From Cognatishimia sp. 1_MG-2023 (GTDB lineage: Bacteria; Pseudomonadota; Alphaproteobacteria; Rhodobacterales; Rhodobacteraceae): a stretch of DNA of 64,000 nt. Numbering within the stretch: the first letter of the stretch is position 1; every line of letters begins with the position of its first letter. The stretch spans positions 1 to 64,000 of the forward strand of contig NZ_JAUORX010000003.1 in NCBI RefSeq assembly GCF_030548175.1, read 5' to 3'. The position numbers and the translations under genes are program-made. Below, piece after piece: positions 7,772-16,653 of this stretch. The notes below the pieces were generated by a model. The model did no database searches. It worked only from the letters and a program-made list of their open reading frames with translations, and was not told where the DNA came from.

Positions 7772-8508
7772 ATCAACGGCGCACCGTCGCGTTCGATGAT
7801 GCGTGTGGTCGAAGACCCCAGCAAAACAACCGTCCGCATATCAGCCATATCTTCCGTAACTTCGGTTAACGGCACGATCTTGATCGTCTGATCCGGGCGC
7901 GACACATTCCGCGCGAAAATCATCGGGCGATCATCGCCACAGGCCTCTTGCAAGGCCTTTACCGCTTTGCCAAATCCCTCGGGCCGCGATTTCGACCGCG
8001 GGTTATAAAACGCCATCGCGAAATCCGCCTCAGCCGCCAGTCGCAACCGCTTTTCGATCAAGTCCCAAGGTTTCATATTATCCGACAGGTTGATCGCACA
8101 GAAATCATGCCCCAGTGGCGCACCACAAGCCGCAGAGGCCGCAAGCATCGCTGTAATCCCCGGTAAAACCCGAATATCCAGATCGCGCCATGCCGCCTCG
8201 CCATGTTCAACCGCTTCTAAAACAGCCGCAGCCATCGCAAACACACCCGGATCGCCAGAGGATACAACGATCACCCGCTTGCCCTCGCTTGCCATCTGCA
8301 AGGCATGCTGGGAACGGTCAATCTCAACCCGGTTGTCTGATGGGTGCAGGGTCAAACCCTCACGCGCACCAACCCGTTCCACATAGGGGATATAGCCAAC
8401 AATATCAGTTGCTTCTCCAATCGCGGCGGTCACCTCGGGCGTGATCAACGCCTCATCACCGGGACCAATGCCAACAATCGTCACCCATCCTGATCCAGCG
8501 GCCGTCAT
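7744..8508 (-). CDS. cobJ: precorrin-3B C17-methyltransferase CobJ
   Basis: A 254-residue SAM methyltransferase that methylates C17 with ring contraction to precorrin-4. Motifs are VTIVGIGPGDEALITPE near the N-terminus, VVSSGDPGVFAMA, and VLPGITAMLAASAA; FYNPRSKSRP is typical of CobJ/CbiH. It lacks the long C-terminal fusion found in some CobJ proteins. The ATG overlaps the cobI stop (ATGA). Its 3' end overlaps the convergent cobK by 28 bp. Confidence 0.95.
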   Translation of the reverse strand: MTAAGSGWVTIVGIGPGDEALITPEVTAAIGEATDIVGYIPYVERVGAREGLTLHPSDNRVEIDRSQHALQMASEGKRVIVVSSGDPGVFAMAAAVLEAVEHGEAAWRDLDIRVLPGITAMLAASAACGAPLGHDFCAINLSDNMKPWDLIEKRLRLAAEADFAMAFYNPRSKSRPEGFGKAVKALQEACGDDRPMIFARNVSRPDQTIKIVPLTEVTEDMADMRTVVLLGSSTTRIIERDGAPLIYTPRSVAG

Positions 8509-9230
8509 GGACGCCGCCCCTGACCATGCACCACGATGATAGAGAAATACGGCGTGACCTTTTCCGTCATCTCAGACAGCTTGCAGACCGTTTGCTTTTC
8601 CATCGTCGCAAATTGCACCAAATGCGCGGCATCATATTTGCCGCCAGCTTTCAGCGCCCGTACGACCTTATCGAAATTGGTTCCGATCTTCATGATCACC
8701 AAGGCGTCCGTGTCGCGGATATGTTTGGTCAACATCTCTTCGGAATGCGTGCCCATGACAACCGTCAGCACGTCATCACCCCAAGTGATCGGCGCGCCAG
8801 TCGCGGTCCAAGCCCCAGACATCCCAGTGATCGCAGGCACAACAACCGTCGGCACGTGGTCTTTCACACGGGTGTAGATATGCATGAATGAGCCGTAGAA
8901 AAACGGATCACCCTCACACAGCACAACCACATCTTCGCCCGATTGCGCGAGCGAGATCAGATGATCCGTCACCTCTGCATAAAAGGCCGATAGAATTTCA
9001 TTGTAACGCGGGTCATCCAGCGGAATTTCCGTGGTCACCGGATATTCCATCGGGAATTCAATAACGCCCTCGGGCAACATCCCATTCACGATCTGCCGCG
9101 CTTGGCCCTTGCGACCTGCCTTGCGGAAAAACGCGACGTGTTTGGCGTTACGGATCAAACGATCCGATTTCACGCTCATCAAATCCTGATCGCCCGGGCC
9201 AAGGCCCACGCCATAAATCGTACCAGTCAT
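8505..9230 (-). CDS. cobI: precorrin-2 C20-methyltransferase CobI
   Basis: A 241-residue SAM methyltransferase converting precorrin-2 to precorrin-3A by methylation of C20. IYGVGLGPGDQDLMSVK is the SAM loop, VVLCEGDPFFYGSFMHIYTR is the second conserved block, and VPAITGMSGAWTATG is the third. It starts two bases after the cobH stop, within the tightly packed minus-strand run. Confidence 0.95.
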   Translation of the reverse strand: MTGTIYGVGLGPGDQDLMSVKSDRLIRNAKHVAFFRKAGRKGQARQIVNGMLPEGVIEFPMEYPVTTEIPLDDPRYNEILSAFYAEVTDHLISLAQSGEDVVVLCEGDPFFYGSFMHIYTRVKDHVPTVVVPAITGMSGAWTATGAPITWGDDVLTVVMGTHSEEMLTKHIRDTDALVIMKIGTNFDKVVRALKAGGKYDAAHLVQFATMEKQTVCKLSEMTEKVTPYFSIIVVHGQGRRP

Positions 9231-9232
9231 GG

Positions 9233-9862
9233 TTATTCCTTCCGGCTGGCGATGGCGTTGATCGCCGCCACAGTCATAGCAGAGCCACCAAGGCGCCCCT
9301 CAACAATCATACAAGGCACCGGCTGATCCGCCCAAAGCGCATCTTTGCTTTCGCGCGCACCGATAAACCCAACAGGGCAGCCAATGATGGCTGCTGGGCG
9401 CGGGCAATCTGGGTCTTCAAGCATATTCAGCAGATGAAACAAGGCCGTTGGCGCATTGCCAATCGCAACAATCGCGCCACCCAAACGGTCGCGCCAATGT
9501 TCGAGCGCCGCAGCAGAACGGGTGTTGCCCATCTCTTTGGCCAGCTCGTAAATACCATCCGCGTGCAGGGTGCAGATCACCTCGTTATCCGCAGGCAGAC
9601 GCGGGCGCGTCACACCTTCGGACACCATGCGTGCATCACAGAAAATCGGCGCACCGTTTTCCATCGCCGTCCGCGCAGCAGCCACCATGCCGGGCGAGAA
9701 CTTAACGTGCTTCTCAAGCCCAATCATGCCTGCCGCATGGATCATGCGCACGGCGACTTGTTCTTCGTCTTTGTCAAACCGCGCCAGATCAGCTTCGCGC
9801 CGAATGGTGGCAAAGCTCTCATCATAGATGGCTTGGCCATTCTTTTCGTAGGTATATGGCAT
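9233..9862 (-). CDS. cobH: precorrin-8X methylmutase CobH
   Basis: A 209-residue isomerase that moves the C11 methyl group to C12, giving hydrogenobyrinic acid. VRMIHAAGM carries the catalytic histidine (His42 here; His43 in the Pseudomonas denitrificans enzyme), and AIGNAPTALFHLLNM and IGCPVGFIGARESK are family blocks. I placed the start at the ATG overlapping the cobG stop by one base (TGATG) rather than the TTG one codon upstream. Confidence 0.95.
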   Translation of the reverse strand: MPYTYEKNGQAIYDESFATIRREADLARFDKDEEQVAVRMIHAAGMIGLEKHVKFSPGMVAAARTAMENGAPIFCDARMVSEGVTRPRLPADNEVICTLHADGIYELAKEMGNTRSAAALEHWRDRLGGAIVAIGNAPTALFHLLNMLEDPDCPRPAAIIGCPVGFIGARESKDALWADQPVPCMIVEGRLGGSAMTVAAINAIASRKE

Positions 9863-10992
9863 CAAAACTCTCCGATACGGTCGGTAATTTCTTTTGGGGT
9901 TAACCCCATTTCAACGGGCTCTTCCCACGGGGTGCCGTTACGAACAAGGTCAAATACCCCGTCACGGCCCACAAGGGTAATCTCTGCAGCGCGCGGTCTG
10001 GCGCATCCTTTGGAACAACCACTCAGATGAATGGACAATGGCGTTCTTCCGGCAAGCGATGCCGCAAGCGCGCGTGTTTCAACCGACGCGCTGCCACACA
10101 AAGGCGCACCCGGACAGGCATCAATGTTCAACAACGGATCATCAGCCCGCGTGACGAATGCGGTTTTGTTCACAGGCGCTGCGTCTTCGGTCAGGAATAG
10201 TCGCCAAGGCGTCACCCGCAGCGCATCGCACCCGCTGTTTTTGATCAGATCAGCCAGCTGTGCTGCCTCGATCTGCCCAAAGGCGGCACCGTAAACAGCG
10301 CCCAACGTATGAGCTCCGGCAGTCAATGGCTCACGTGCGGGCAGGGCGGCGTGTTGCCCCCATTCTGCTGGCAAAGGCGTTTCGGCAATATGCCGTTTCA
10401 TCCGCTTCGTCGCTGCATCTTTGCTATCAGCAAACCACCGCGCCAAAGCAATCGCCTGATCCACAGCTGTATCAACAGATACCGCACGACCCAAAGCCGC
10501 TCCATCGGCGCGCACAATTAACCCATCCGCAGCGCGTTCGATCCGTATATCAGCAGAGCAGCCGCCCAATACTGGAGCCGCCCCGCAATCCACTGCAAAA
10601 CCAAACTTTGCAGGCAAATCAGGCAATTCACCCAACTGCGCCAAAAGCTGTCGGGCCAACACATCCGTGTCATCCCCCGCAACCCAATCCGACGCGACCA
10701 AAACGTTCCGACGTGCTTCCAAATCAGGATCATCGGGCAGCAAACCCAACCCATTCAACGCCTCTAACAGCGCCTCGTGATCGCCCTCGGATACCCTGCG
10801 AATTTGCACATTCGCGCGGCTCGTTAGGTCCATCAACCCTGATCCAAACCGCATCGCCAAATCACACAGCCCAAGCGCCTGATCCCGCGAAAACCGTGCC
10901 ATCACTGGCCGCACCCGCACAACCAGCCCATCGCCCGACATCATCGGTTGATAGGCCCCGGGGCACCATCCTTTGGCAGCAGGGCGCGTCAC
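9862..10992 (-). CDS. cobG: precorrin-3B synthase CobG
   Basis: A 376-residue iron-sulfur monooxygenase that uses oxygen to hydroxylate C20 and form the lactone, the reaction that marks the aerobic route. It resembles nitrite/sulfite reductases: two ferredoxin-like halves and the cluster motif CPGAPLC plus CSKGC near residues 305-345. I start it at a GTG (10992) overlapping the cobN stop (GTGA); the frame reaches 11040 but that lies inside cobN. The protein then begins TRPAAKGWCPGAY after the initiator, which matches the family start. Confidence 0.93.
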   Translation of the reverse strand: MTRPAAKGWCPGAYQPMMSGDGLVVRVRPVMARFSRDQALGLCDLAMRFGSGLMDLTSRANVQIRRVSEGDHEALLEALNGLGLLPDDPDLEARRNVLVASDWVAGDDTDVLARQLLAQLGELPDLPAKFGFAVDCGAAPVLGGCSADIRIERAADGLIVRADGAALGRAVSVDTAVDQAIALARWFADSKDAATKRMKRHIAETPLPAEWGQHAALPAREPLTAGAHTLGAVYGAAFGQIEAAQLADLIKNSGCDALRVTPWRLFLTEDAAPVNKTAFVTRADDPLLNIDACPGAPLCGSASVETRALAASLAGRTPLSIHLSGCSKGCARPRAAEITLVGRDGVFDLVRNGTPWEEPVEMGLTPKEITDRIGEF

Positions 10993-13900
10993 GTCAGCGT
11001 CTCCAGCTCTGCCATGATTGAATTGCGTCGCGTTTGCCACAGGCCAGCCGCATGCAATTCCGCAAACCGATCTCGCATCGCGGCCAAAGCCTGCGGGTTC
11101 GCTTCCTGCAAGAACGCAACCACAGCATCATCGCCCAAAGTCGCCTCGTGATAGGCATCAAACAACGCCGGATGCACCGCATCCGCCAAATGCGCAAAGG
11201 CAGCCATATGTTCCAAAGTGGCCGCAATCTCGGCCCCGCCACGGAACCCATGCCGCATCATGCCAGCCAGCCAATCTGCATTGGTCGCCCGCGCATGCAC
11301 CACTCGCGCAACTTCTTCGTCCAATGCCCGCGCCCGTGGGCGCTCTGGGTTCGTGCTATCCAGATGATACAGCGCCGCCTGACCACCGGTCACGCCCTGC
11401 GCCGCCGCAAACCCAGCCTCATGCGCGGCGTAATCCTGCGCCAACAAAATGTCCGTCTCTGGCATGTCCTGCAAATGCACAAAGCTATCGGCTGCTTTCA
11501 CCCGATCACGAATACCATCGCCATCCTGCCAAGGCTGATCCTTGTCCAATGCCCAAGATGATGCCGACAACCACGCCTCACCAGCCCGCGCACGACCTTC
11601 ATCGCCGTAATCGGTCAAATGCCCCATACCCACGCCATAACTGCCCGGCGCTGGGCCATAGACGCGCGGTGCCGCAACAGCACCAACAAACGGGTTCCAA
11701 TCAATCGCCTCATCGCGATCTGCTAAAGCCCGCACAGCCTGTGAAAACAGGGCCGACAGCGACGGGAATACATCGCGGAACAGACCAGACACCCGCAATG
11801 TCACATCAATCCGAGGCCGATCCAGCATCGCAATCGGTAGGATTTCCACCCCCGATACGCGCTCTGACCCTTCGTCCCACACCGGTTTCGCACCCAACAA
11901 ATGCAGCGCCATGGCGAATTCCTCGCCAGCCGTCCGCATCGTGGCTGATCCCCATAGATCAACGATCAAGCCCTTGGGGTAATCGCCTTCGTCCTGCAAA
12001 TGCCGCCGCACCAATTCCTCGGCCAGTTTCACACCCTGCGCATAGGCCGATCGTGTGGGAACAGACCGTGGGTCCGTGGTGAACAGGTTCCGCCCCGTCG
12101 GCAAAACATCCGTCCGCCCGCGATAGGGCGAGCCGGATGGCCCAGCCTCAATCCGTTGCCCAGCCAAGGCCCGCAGCAATCCTTTGCGTTCAGACACAGC
12201 CGAAGGTGCCGCGTCAAAGGCCTCTTGCCCAACAGGCGCACGCCCATAGACATGCAGCCCGTCGCCAAACTGGCTTTCTTTGATGTCACAGACAAAAGTA
12301 TCAATCCGCGTGATCGCCTCGGCCAAAGACGTCGCAGCATCCATGCCCAATTGTTCTGACAATCCCAGCGCCTCGGCCTCGGATCGAATACCATCCTGCA
12401 GGCGATCCCGACGTTTCGGATCAAGCCCATCCGCATTAGAAAACTCATCCAGCAGGTTTTCCAAATACGCAAACTTCTGTGGCGCTTCGCTTTCCTTCAG
12501 CGGCGGCGGCACATGCCCCAAAGTCACCGCGCCAACACGGCGCTTTGCCTGTGCGGCCTCGCCGGGATCATTCACGATAAACGGATAGATCACCGGCAAA
12601 TGCCCGGTCAAAACCTCGGGCCAACATTCGCCAGACAAAGCGACTGATTTCCCGGGCAACCATTCCAGCGTGCCATGTGCACCCACATGCACCAAAGCAT
12701 GTGCGCCAAACTGCTGTCGTATCCATAGATAAAATGCCACATAAGAATGGCGCGGCGTGCGGGCGAGGTCGTGGTATTCGTCCTCGCGCACGTCTTCTGA
12801 CCCACGTTCAGGCTGCAAGGCAACCACAACATTGCCACGTTCAATCGCAGAAAACTCAAACGCCCCATCAACGACCAAGCCATCCTGCAAAGGATCACCC
12901 CATACCGTCGCCAAATCATCGCGCAACGCTTGGGGCAGGGATGCCAATGCCGTCTGATAGTCCGCAACAGACCAACGCACACGCGCATTGCCCAAAACCT
13001 CGGCCAAAGGCGCGCCACCATCTACGGCAAACCCATCGCTGCGCAGGTCATCCAATATTGCCTCGGCACTCGCCAAAGCATCCAGCCCAACCGCATGGGC
13101 CATATTCCAATCGGCCCCCGGATAAGTCGACAGCACACAGGCCACGCGCTTTTCAGCCGCAGGCACCGCAGCCAGATCAACCCATTTGGAAACCTTATCG
13201 ACCACTGCCGCAACACGGTCCGCAACCGCACGATGCCCAAACCGAGAATATTCAAGCTGGGCGTCTTTCTTGCCGGGTTCCTTAAAACTGGTCACACCCG
13301 CGAACAGTCGACCATCCACCTCTGGCAACACAACATGCATCGCCAAATCAGCAGGGGCCAAGCCACGCTCTGCCTCTTCCCACGCCTTCCGGCGCGAGGT
13401 CGCCAAAGCCACCTGAAACACAGGCGCATCCGTCGCATCCAATGGCGAAACACCATCCGCACCTTTGCCAGAAAACGCCGTAGCATTCACAACCGCGCTG
13501 GGCTGCAACTCGCGTAATGTCTGTGCAATCCACGCTGCCGCCTCGGGCTGTTTTAAGGTCGGGGCAAACATGCCCAACACTTGATAGCCTCGGCTTTCAA
13601 ACTGCGCGGCCATCGCCTCTATCGGTGCTAAATCCGCAGAGCTTAGATAGGATCGGTAAAACGTCAGCACGACCAATGGCTTATCGCCTTGCCGCTCTGC
13701 TGCGCAAATTCCATCGGCTAACGACCACGCACCAAACATCGGCAACGCTTTATTGCCCACAACAGGCTTCGCATACAGCCCAGCCGCCAAAGCCAACTGC
13801 GCCAATGCCGCCTGCGCTGCTACAGCGCCGCCCGTGTCACACAAATGGGCCAACCGAGCCAAGGTTGATTTCGGCAGAGTCGAAACCTCATCCAACCGCG

Positions 13901-14264
13901 TGTCTGGTCGCCCATCCGCAGGCAGCACAGCCAAAGCCACGCCCTTGCGGCGCGCCAAATCCTGCAACTGTTGAATGCCATAAGACCAATAGGGAATACC
14001 GCCGATCAACCGCACAAGGATCGCCTTTGCGCCCTCTAGCGTTTGCTCCACATAGGTATCCACCGAAAGCGGGTGTTTCAAAGCGGCCAGGTTCGCCAGC
14101 CGCAAAGAGGGCAGATCCCCATCCGCCCGATGCCATCCCGCCGCAAAAGCCCCAAGGTCACTGTCGGAAAACGACAATACCACCAAATCCGCCGGGCTTT
14201 GACCCAGGTCCATTGGGGTATCAGATTCCTCTAACCCGTGGCTTTCACGAAAGACGACATGCAT
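10989..14264 (-). CDS. cobN: aerobic cobaltochelatase subunit CobN
   Basis: The large subunit (1,091 residues) of the ATP-dependent CobNST chelatase that inserts Co2+ into hydrogenobyrinic acid a,c-diamide. It belongs to the CobN/BchH family: HVGAHGTLEWLPGKSVALS and LIVDLWGSATMRTAGEEFA are strongly conserved blocks, and RHGFRGGAEIAATLEHM lies near the C-terminus. It is somewhat shorter than the roughly 1,250-residue Pseudomonas protein. It lies three bases after cobW. The CobS and CobT partners are not in this window. Confidence 0.95.
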   Translation of the reverse strand: MHVVFRESHGLEESDTPMDLGQSPADLVVLSFSDSDLGAFAAGWHRADGDLPSLRLANLAALKHPLSVDTYVEQTLEGAKAILVRLIGGIPYWSYGIQQLQDLARRKGVALAVLPADGRPDTRLDEVSTLPKSTLARLAHLCDTGGAVAAQAALAQLALAAGLYAKPVVGNKALPMFGAWSLADGICAAERQGDKPLVVLTFYRSYLSSADLAPIEAMAAQFESRGYQVLGMFAPTLKQPEAAAWIAQTLRELQPSAVVNATAFSGKGADGVSPLDATDAPVFQVALATSRRKAWEEAERGLAPADLAMHVVLPEVDGRLFAGVTSFKEPGKKDAQLEYSRFGHRAVADRVAAVVDKVSKWVDLAAVPAAEKRVACVLSTYPGADWNMAHAVGLDALASAEAILDDLRSDGFAVDGGAPLAEVLGNARVRWSVADYQTALASLPQALRDDLATVWGDPLQDGLVVDGAFEFSAIERGNVVVALQPERGSEDVREDEYHDLARTPRHSYVAFYLWIRQQFGAHALVHVGAHGTLEWLPGKSVALSGECWPEVLTGHLPVIYPFIVNDPGEAAQAKRRVGAVTLGHVPPPLKESEAPQKFAYLENLLDEFSNADGLDPKRRDRLQDGIRSEAEALGLSEQLGMDAATSLAEAITRIDTFVCDIKESQFGDGLHVYGRAPVGQEAFDAAPSAVSERKGLLRALAGQRIEAGPSGSPYRGRTDVLPTGRNLFTTDPRSVPTRSAYAQGVKLAEELVRRHLQDEGDYPKGLIVDLWGSATMRTAGEEFAMALHLLGAKPVWDEGSERVSGVEILPIAMLDRPRIDVTLRVSGLFRDVFPSLSALFSQAVRALADRDEAIDWNPFVGAVAAPRVYGPAPGSYGVGMGHLTDYGDEGRARAGEAWLSASSWALDKDQPWQDGDGIRDRVKAADSFVHLQDMPETDILLAQDYAAHEAGFAAAQGVTGGQAALYHLDSTNPERPRARALDEEVARVVHARATNADWLAGMMRHGFRGGAEIAATLEHMAAFAHLADAVHPALFDAYHEATLGDDAVVAFLQEANPQALAAMRDRFAELHAAGLWQTRRNSIMAELETLT

Positions 14265-14267
14265 GGC

Positions 14268-15305
14268 TTAATCTACCAAGACCTTACGGATCGCATCTGC
14301 GTTAATATCGTCGTGTTCTGCAATCACAACGACACGCCCCTTGCGGCCTTCTTCGGCTGTCCAAGGACGATCAAACTGATGCCGCACCCGCGCGCCAACC
14401 GCCTGAACCAGCAAACGCATTGGTTTGCCTTCAACGGCCGCATAACCTTTGACCCGTAGAATGTTCTGCTCTTTCGCCAAACGCTCAATCCGTTCAGCGA
14501 AAGAGACCGCATCCACCTGTTCCGGCAGATCAATCACAACGCTTTCAAAATCGTCATGCTCGTGATCGTGGTGCCCATCGTGATGGCTAGGACGCGCATC
14601 CATGTCATCCTCAGCCGCAGCATTCAGACCCAGAATAACGCGCGGGTCCACAACACCTTCAGCCACTTCGACCACAGGGATCGGACGTGGAGATTCCGCC
14701 GCAATCACCTCTTTCGCCTTTGTAACACCTTCTGGCCCAGCCAAATCGGGTTTGGTCAGCAAAATAATGTCGGCACAAGAAATCTGATCCTCAAACACCT
14801 CAGACAAAGGCGTTTCGTGGTCAATGCTGTCATCCGCCTCGCGCTGGGCATCCACCCGCGCCACATCCGTCGCAAACCGTCCAGCCGCCACAGCCTCGGC
14901 ATCCGCCAAAGCAATCACGCCATCCACAGTGATCTTGCTGCGAATATCCGGCCAATCAAACGCCTTCAGCAAGGGTTTCGGCAACGCCAAACCAGAGGTC
15001 TCAATGATGATATGCTCCGGGCGCGGCTCCAAAGCCATCAACGCCTCGATTGTCGGAATGAAATCATCCGCAACCGTGCAGCAAATGCAGCCGTTTGACA
15101 GCTCCATAATATTCTCAGCTGGGCAATCCGGGATCGCGCAAGATTTCAAAATCTCGCCATCCACACCCACATCACCAAATTCATTCACCACAACGGCCAA
15201 ACGCTTGCCTTGCGGGTTCTGCATCAGATTGCGCACCAATGTCGTTTTCCCAGCCCCCAGAAAGCCGGTAATCACAGTGACGGGAAGTTTTTCAAGAGTA
15301 CTCAT
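14268..15305 (-). CDS. cobW: CobW, GTP-dependent cobalt metallochaperone
   Basis: A 345-residue COG0523 GTPase. VITGFLGAGKTTLVRN is the P-loop (residues 10-25), NGCICCT carries the metal-binding CxCC motif, and a histidine-rich stretch (SHHDGHHDHEHDD, near residues 235-250) separates the GTPase from the C-terminal CobW_C domain. CobW is known to be needed for B12 synthesis and to load cobalt for the chelatase. Its start overlaps the DUF1636 stop (ATGA), and cobN follows three bases later, which supports a Co2+ delivery role. Confidence 0.95.
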   Translation of the reverse strand: MSTLEKLPVTVITGFLGAGKTTLVRNLMQNPQGKRLAVVVNEFGDVGVDGEILKSCAIPDCPAENIMELSNGCICCTVADDFIPTIEALMALEPRPEHIIIETSGLALPKPLLKAFDWPDIRSKITVDGVIALADAEAVAAGRFATDVARVDAQREADDSIDHETPLSEVFEDQISCADIILLTKPDLAGPEGVTKAKEVIAAESPRPIPVVEVAEGVVDPRVILGLNAAAEDDMDARPSHHDGHHDHEHDDFESVVIDLPEQVDAVSFAERIERLAKEQNILRVKGYAAVEGKPMRLLVQAVGARVRHQFDRPWTAEEGRKGRVVVIAEHDDINADAIRKVLVD

Positions 15306-15697
15306 TCGGGGATCTCCAGCGGCGGAATGCGCGCGATACAGTTTTTACGGAAATGGGTGGAGCGCTCACGCCAAGGCACAAGCCCATCTGACGTGGTCGC
15401 ATATTTGACGATACCGTCATGCACAAGTTCGGCGTCATCCGCGCCGGTGAAATTGCCATAGACATAGGTCCAACGTGCGCCACCACCACGCACCGCCACA
15501 GAACAACCACTGTCGCAATTGCTCAGGCACTCAACCGATTTCACGGTCACATGCGCGGGCCAATCGCGCTCTAACAACGCGGCGGCCAATTGCGCACCTG
15601 GGCGCGGCCCCTCAACATCGGTGGGCTGTCCCGCGCGGCAGGTCGCACAAACCAACAGCTCAACAGGGGCCAAGTCTGGCGAAAAATCTTCAGGCAA
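15302..15697 (-). CDS. DUF1636 protein, predicted [2Fe-2S] thioredoxin-like ferredoxin
   Basis: A 131-residue protein with LLVCATCRAG near the N-terminus and VECLSNCDSGCSVAV in the middle. The cysteine spacing resembles thioredoxin-like [2Fe-2S] ferredoxins, and DUF1636 is often found beside cobW. The only suitable start is a TTG at 15697, preceded by GGAGAGACAA; no ATG lies in frame upstream. It is the first gene after the second cobalamin riboswitch and overlaps cobW by four bases. A role as electron donor (for example to CobG) or in metal handling is inference; none is proven. Confidence 0.82.
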   Translation of the reverse strand: MPEDFSPDLAPVELLVCATCRAGQPTDVEGPRPGAQLAAALLERDWPAHVTVKSVECLSNCDSGCSVAVRGGGARWTYVYGNFTGADDAELVHDGIVKYATTSDGLVPWRERSTHFRKNCIARIPPLEIPE

Positions 15698-15799
15698 ATT
15701 GTCTCTCCAAATCGTAGGAGGACAAGGGCGATAGGGCGGGGACGTTCAATACGTTTTCCCGACACCGGAACACCCCGTCCGGTTTCATGTCATCTACGC

Positions 15800-15972
15800 T
15801 GGCAGGTCTCCCGGCTTGCGGATGTCAGAACGGCGTTCTGTCGGTCACCCTACCTTCCCGGCACATGGGCCAGTGGCGTATCGGATGACCTCTCCGGTCA
15901 CGGTCGCGGGGGCGGCTGCGCTTAGGATTTTCATCAAATCCTGTCGCATTCCCTTTTCACCTGTATTACCAA
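15800..15972 (-). promoter_or_regulatory. cobalamin riboswitch upstream of DUF1636-cobW-cobN
   Basis: The minus strand has CGCAAGCCGGGAGACCTGCC (complement of 15801-15820), GCCACTG (complement of 15871-15877), and a 5' ACAGGTGAAAAGGGAA segment, the standard conserved parts of the B12 element. About 100 bases lie between it and the TTG start of DUF1636. It fills the 338-bp gap before cobO; the cobO promoter, on the other strand, must lie in the same gap. It probably controls the whole minus-strand run down to cobA. Confidence 0.93.
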
Positions 15973-16035
15973 CAGGAACCAACTCGTTGGGAATGCGCGA
16001 TAGGGCGTAGTGAGTCAAGAACAGAGGAACACACT

Positions 16036-16653
16036 GTGAGCGATAACACCGATCAAAACGCCCGCCACGCTGAGAAAATGAAGAAAATCAAAGCTGCGCG
16101 TGATCGCCTGATGGCCACCAAGACCGAAGAAAAAGGTCTGATCATGGTCCACACCGGTCCGGGCAAAGGCAAAAGCTCTTCTGGATTCGGCATGATCATG
16201 CGCTCTATCTCACACGGCATGCCCTGCGCTGTGGTCCAATTCATCAAAGGGGCGATGGCCACTGGCGAACGTGATTTTCTAGAAACGCACTTCCCAGAGG
16301 AATGCAAATTCTTCGTCTCTGGCGAAGGCTTCACCTGGGAAACCCAAGACCGCGAACGCGACATCGCCAAAGCCGAAGCAGGCTGGGAAAAAGCCAAAGA
16401 ACTGATCCGCGACGAGGCAAACCGCTTTGTGCTGCTCGACGAAATCAACATCGCCCTGCGCAATGATTACCTAAATATCGACGATGTGGTGGAGTTCCTA
16501 TTGGAAGAAAAACCCGCCATGACCCACGTGTGTCTGACTGGCCGAAATGCCAAACCCGAGCTGATCGAAGCCGCCGATTTGGTCACAGAAATGACGCTGG
16601 TGAAACATCCGTTCCGCGATGGTATTAAGGCTCAAAAGGGTGTGGAGTATTAG
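16036..16653 (+). CDS. cobO: cob(I)yrinic acid a,c-diamide adenosyltransferase CobO
   Basis: A 205-residue P-loop adenosyltransferase of the CobA/BtuR type that transfers the adenosyl group of ATP to Co(I) corrinoids. HTGPGKGKSSSGFG near residues 39-52 is the nucleotide loop, and VLLDEINIALRNDYL and TGRNAKPELIEAADLVTEM are family blocks. The start is a GTG at 16036 with GAGGA eight bases upstream. Its TAG stop (16651-16653) overlaps the TAA of the convergent DUF4062 gene. It is divergent from the riboswitch-led minus-strand run. Confidence 0.95.
   Translation: MSDNTDQNARHAEKMKKIKAARDRLMATKTEEKGLIMVHTGPGKGKSSSGFGMIMRSISHGMPCAVVQFIKGAMATGERDFLETHFPEECKFFVSGEGFTWETQDRERDIAKAEAGWEKAKELIRDEANRFVLLDEINIALRNDYLNIDDVVEFLLEEKPAMTHVCLTGRNAKPELIEAADLVTEMTLVKHPFRDGIKAQKGVEY

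Noticed and set aside
11018-12082. 354-codon plus-strand frame within cobN
   Set aside because: Pro/His/Arg/Gln-rich composition typical of antisense of GC-rich coding DNA. cobN is unambiguous.
13517-14305. 262-codon plus-strand frame at the 5' end of cobN
   Set aside because: Low-complexity antisense product. It runs through the cobN start region and has no ribosome site.
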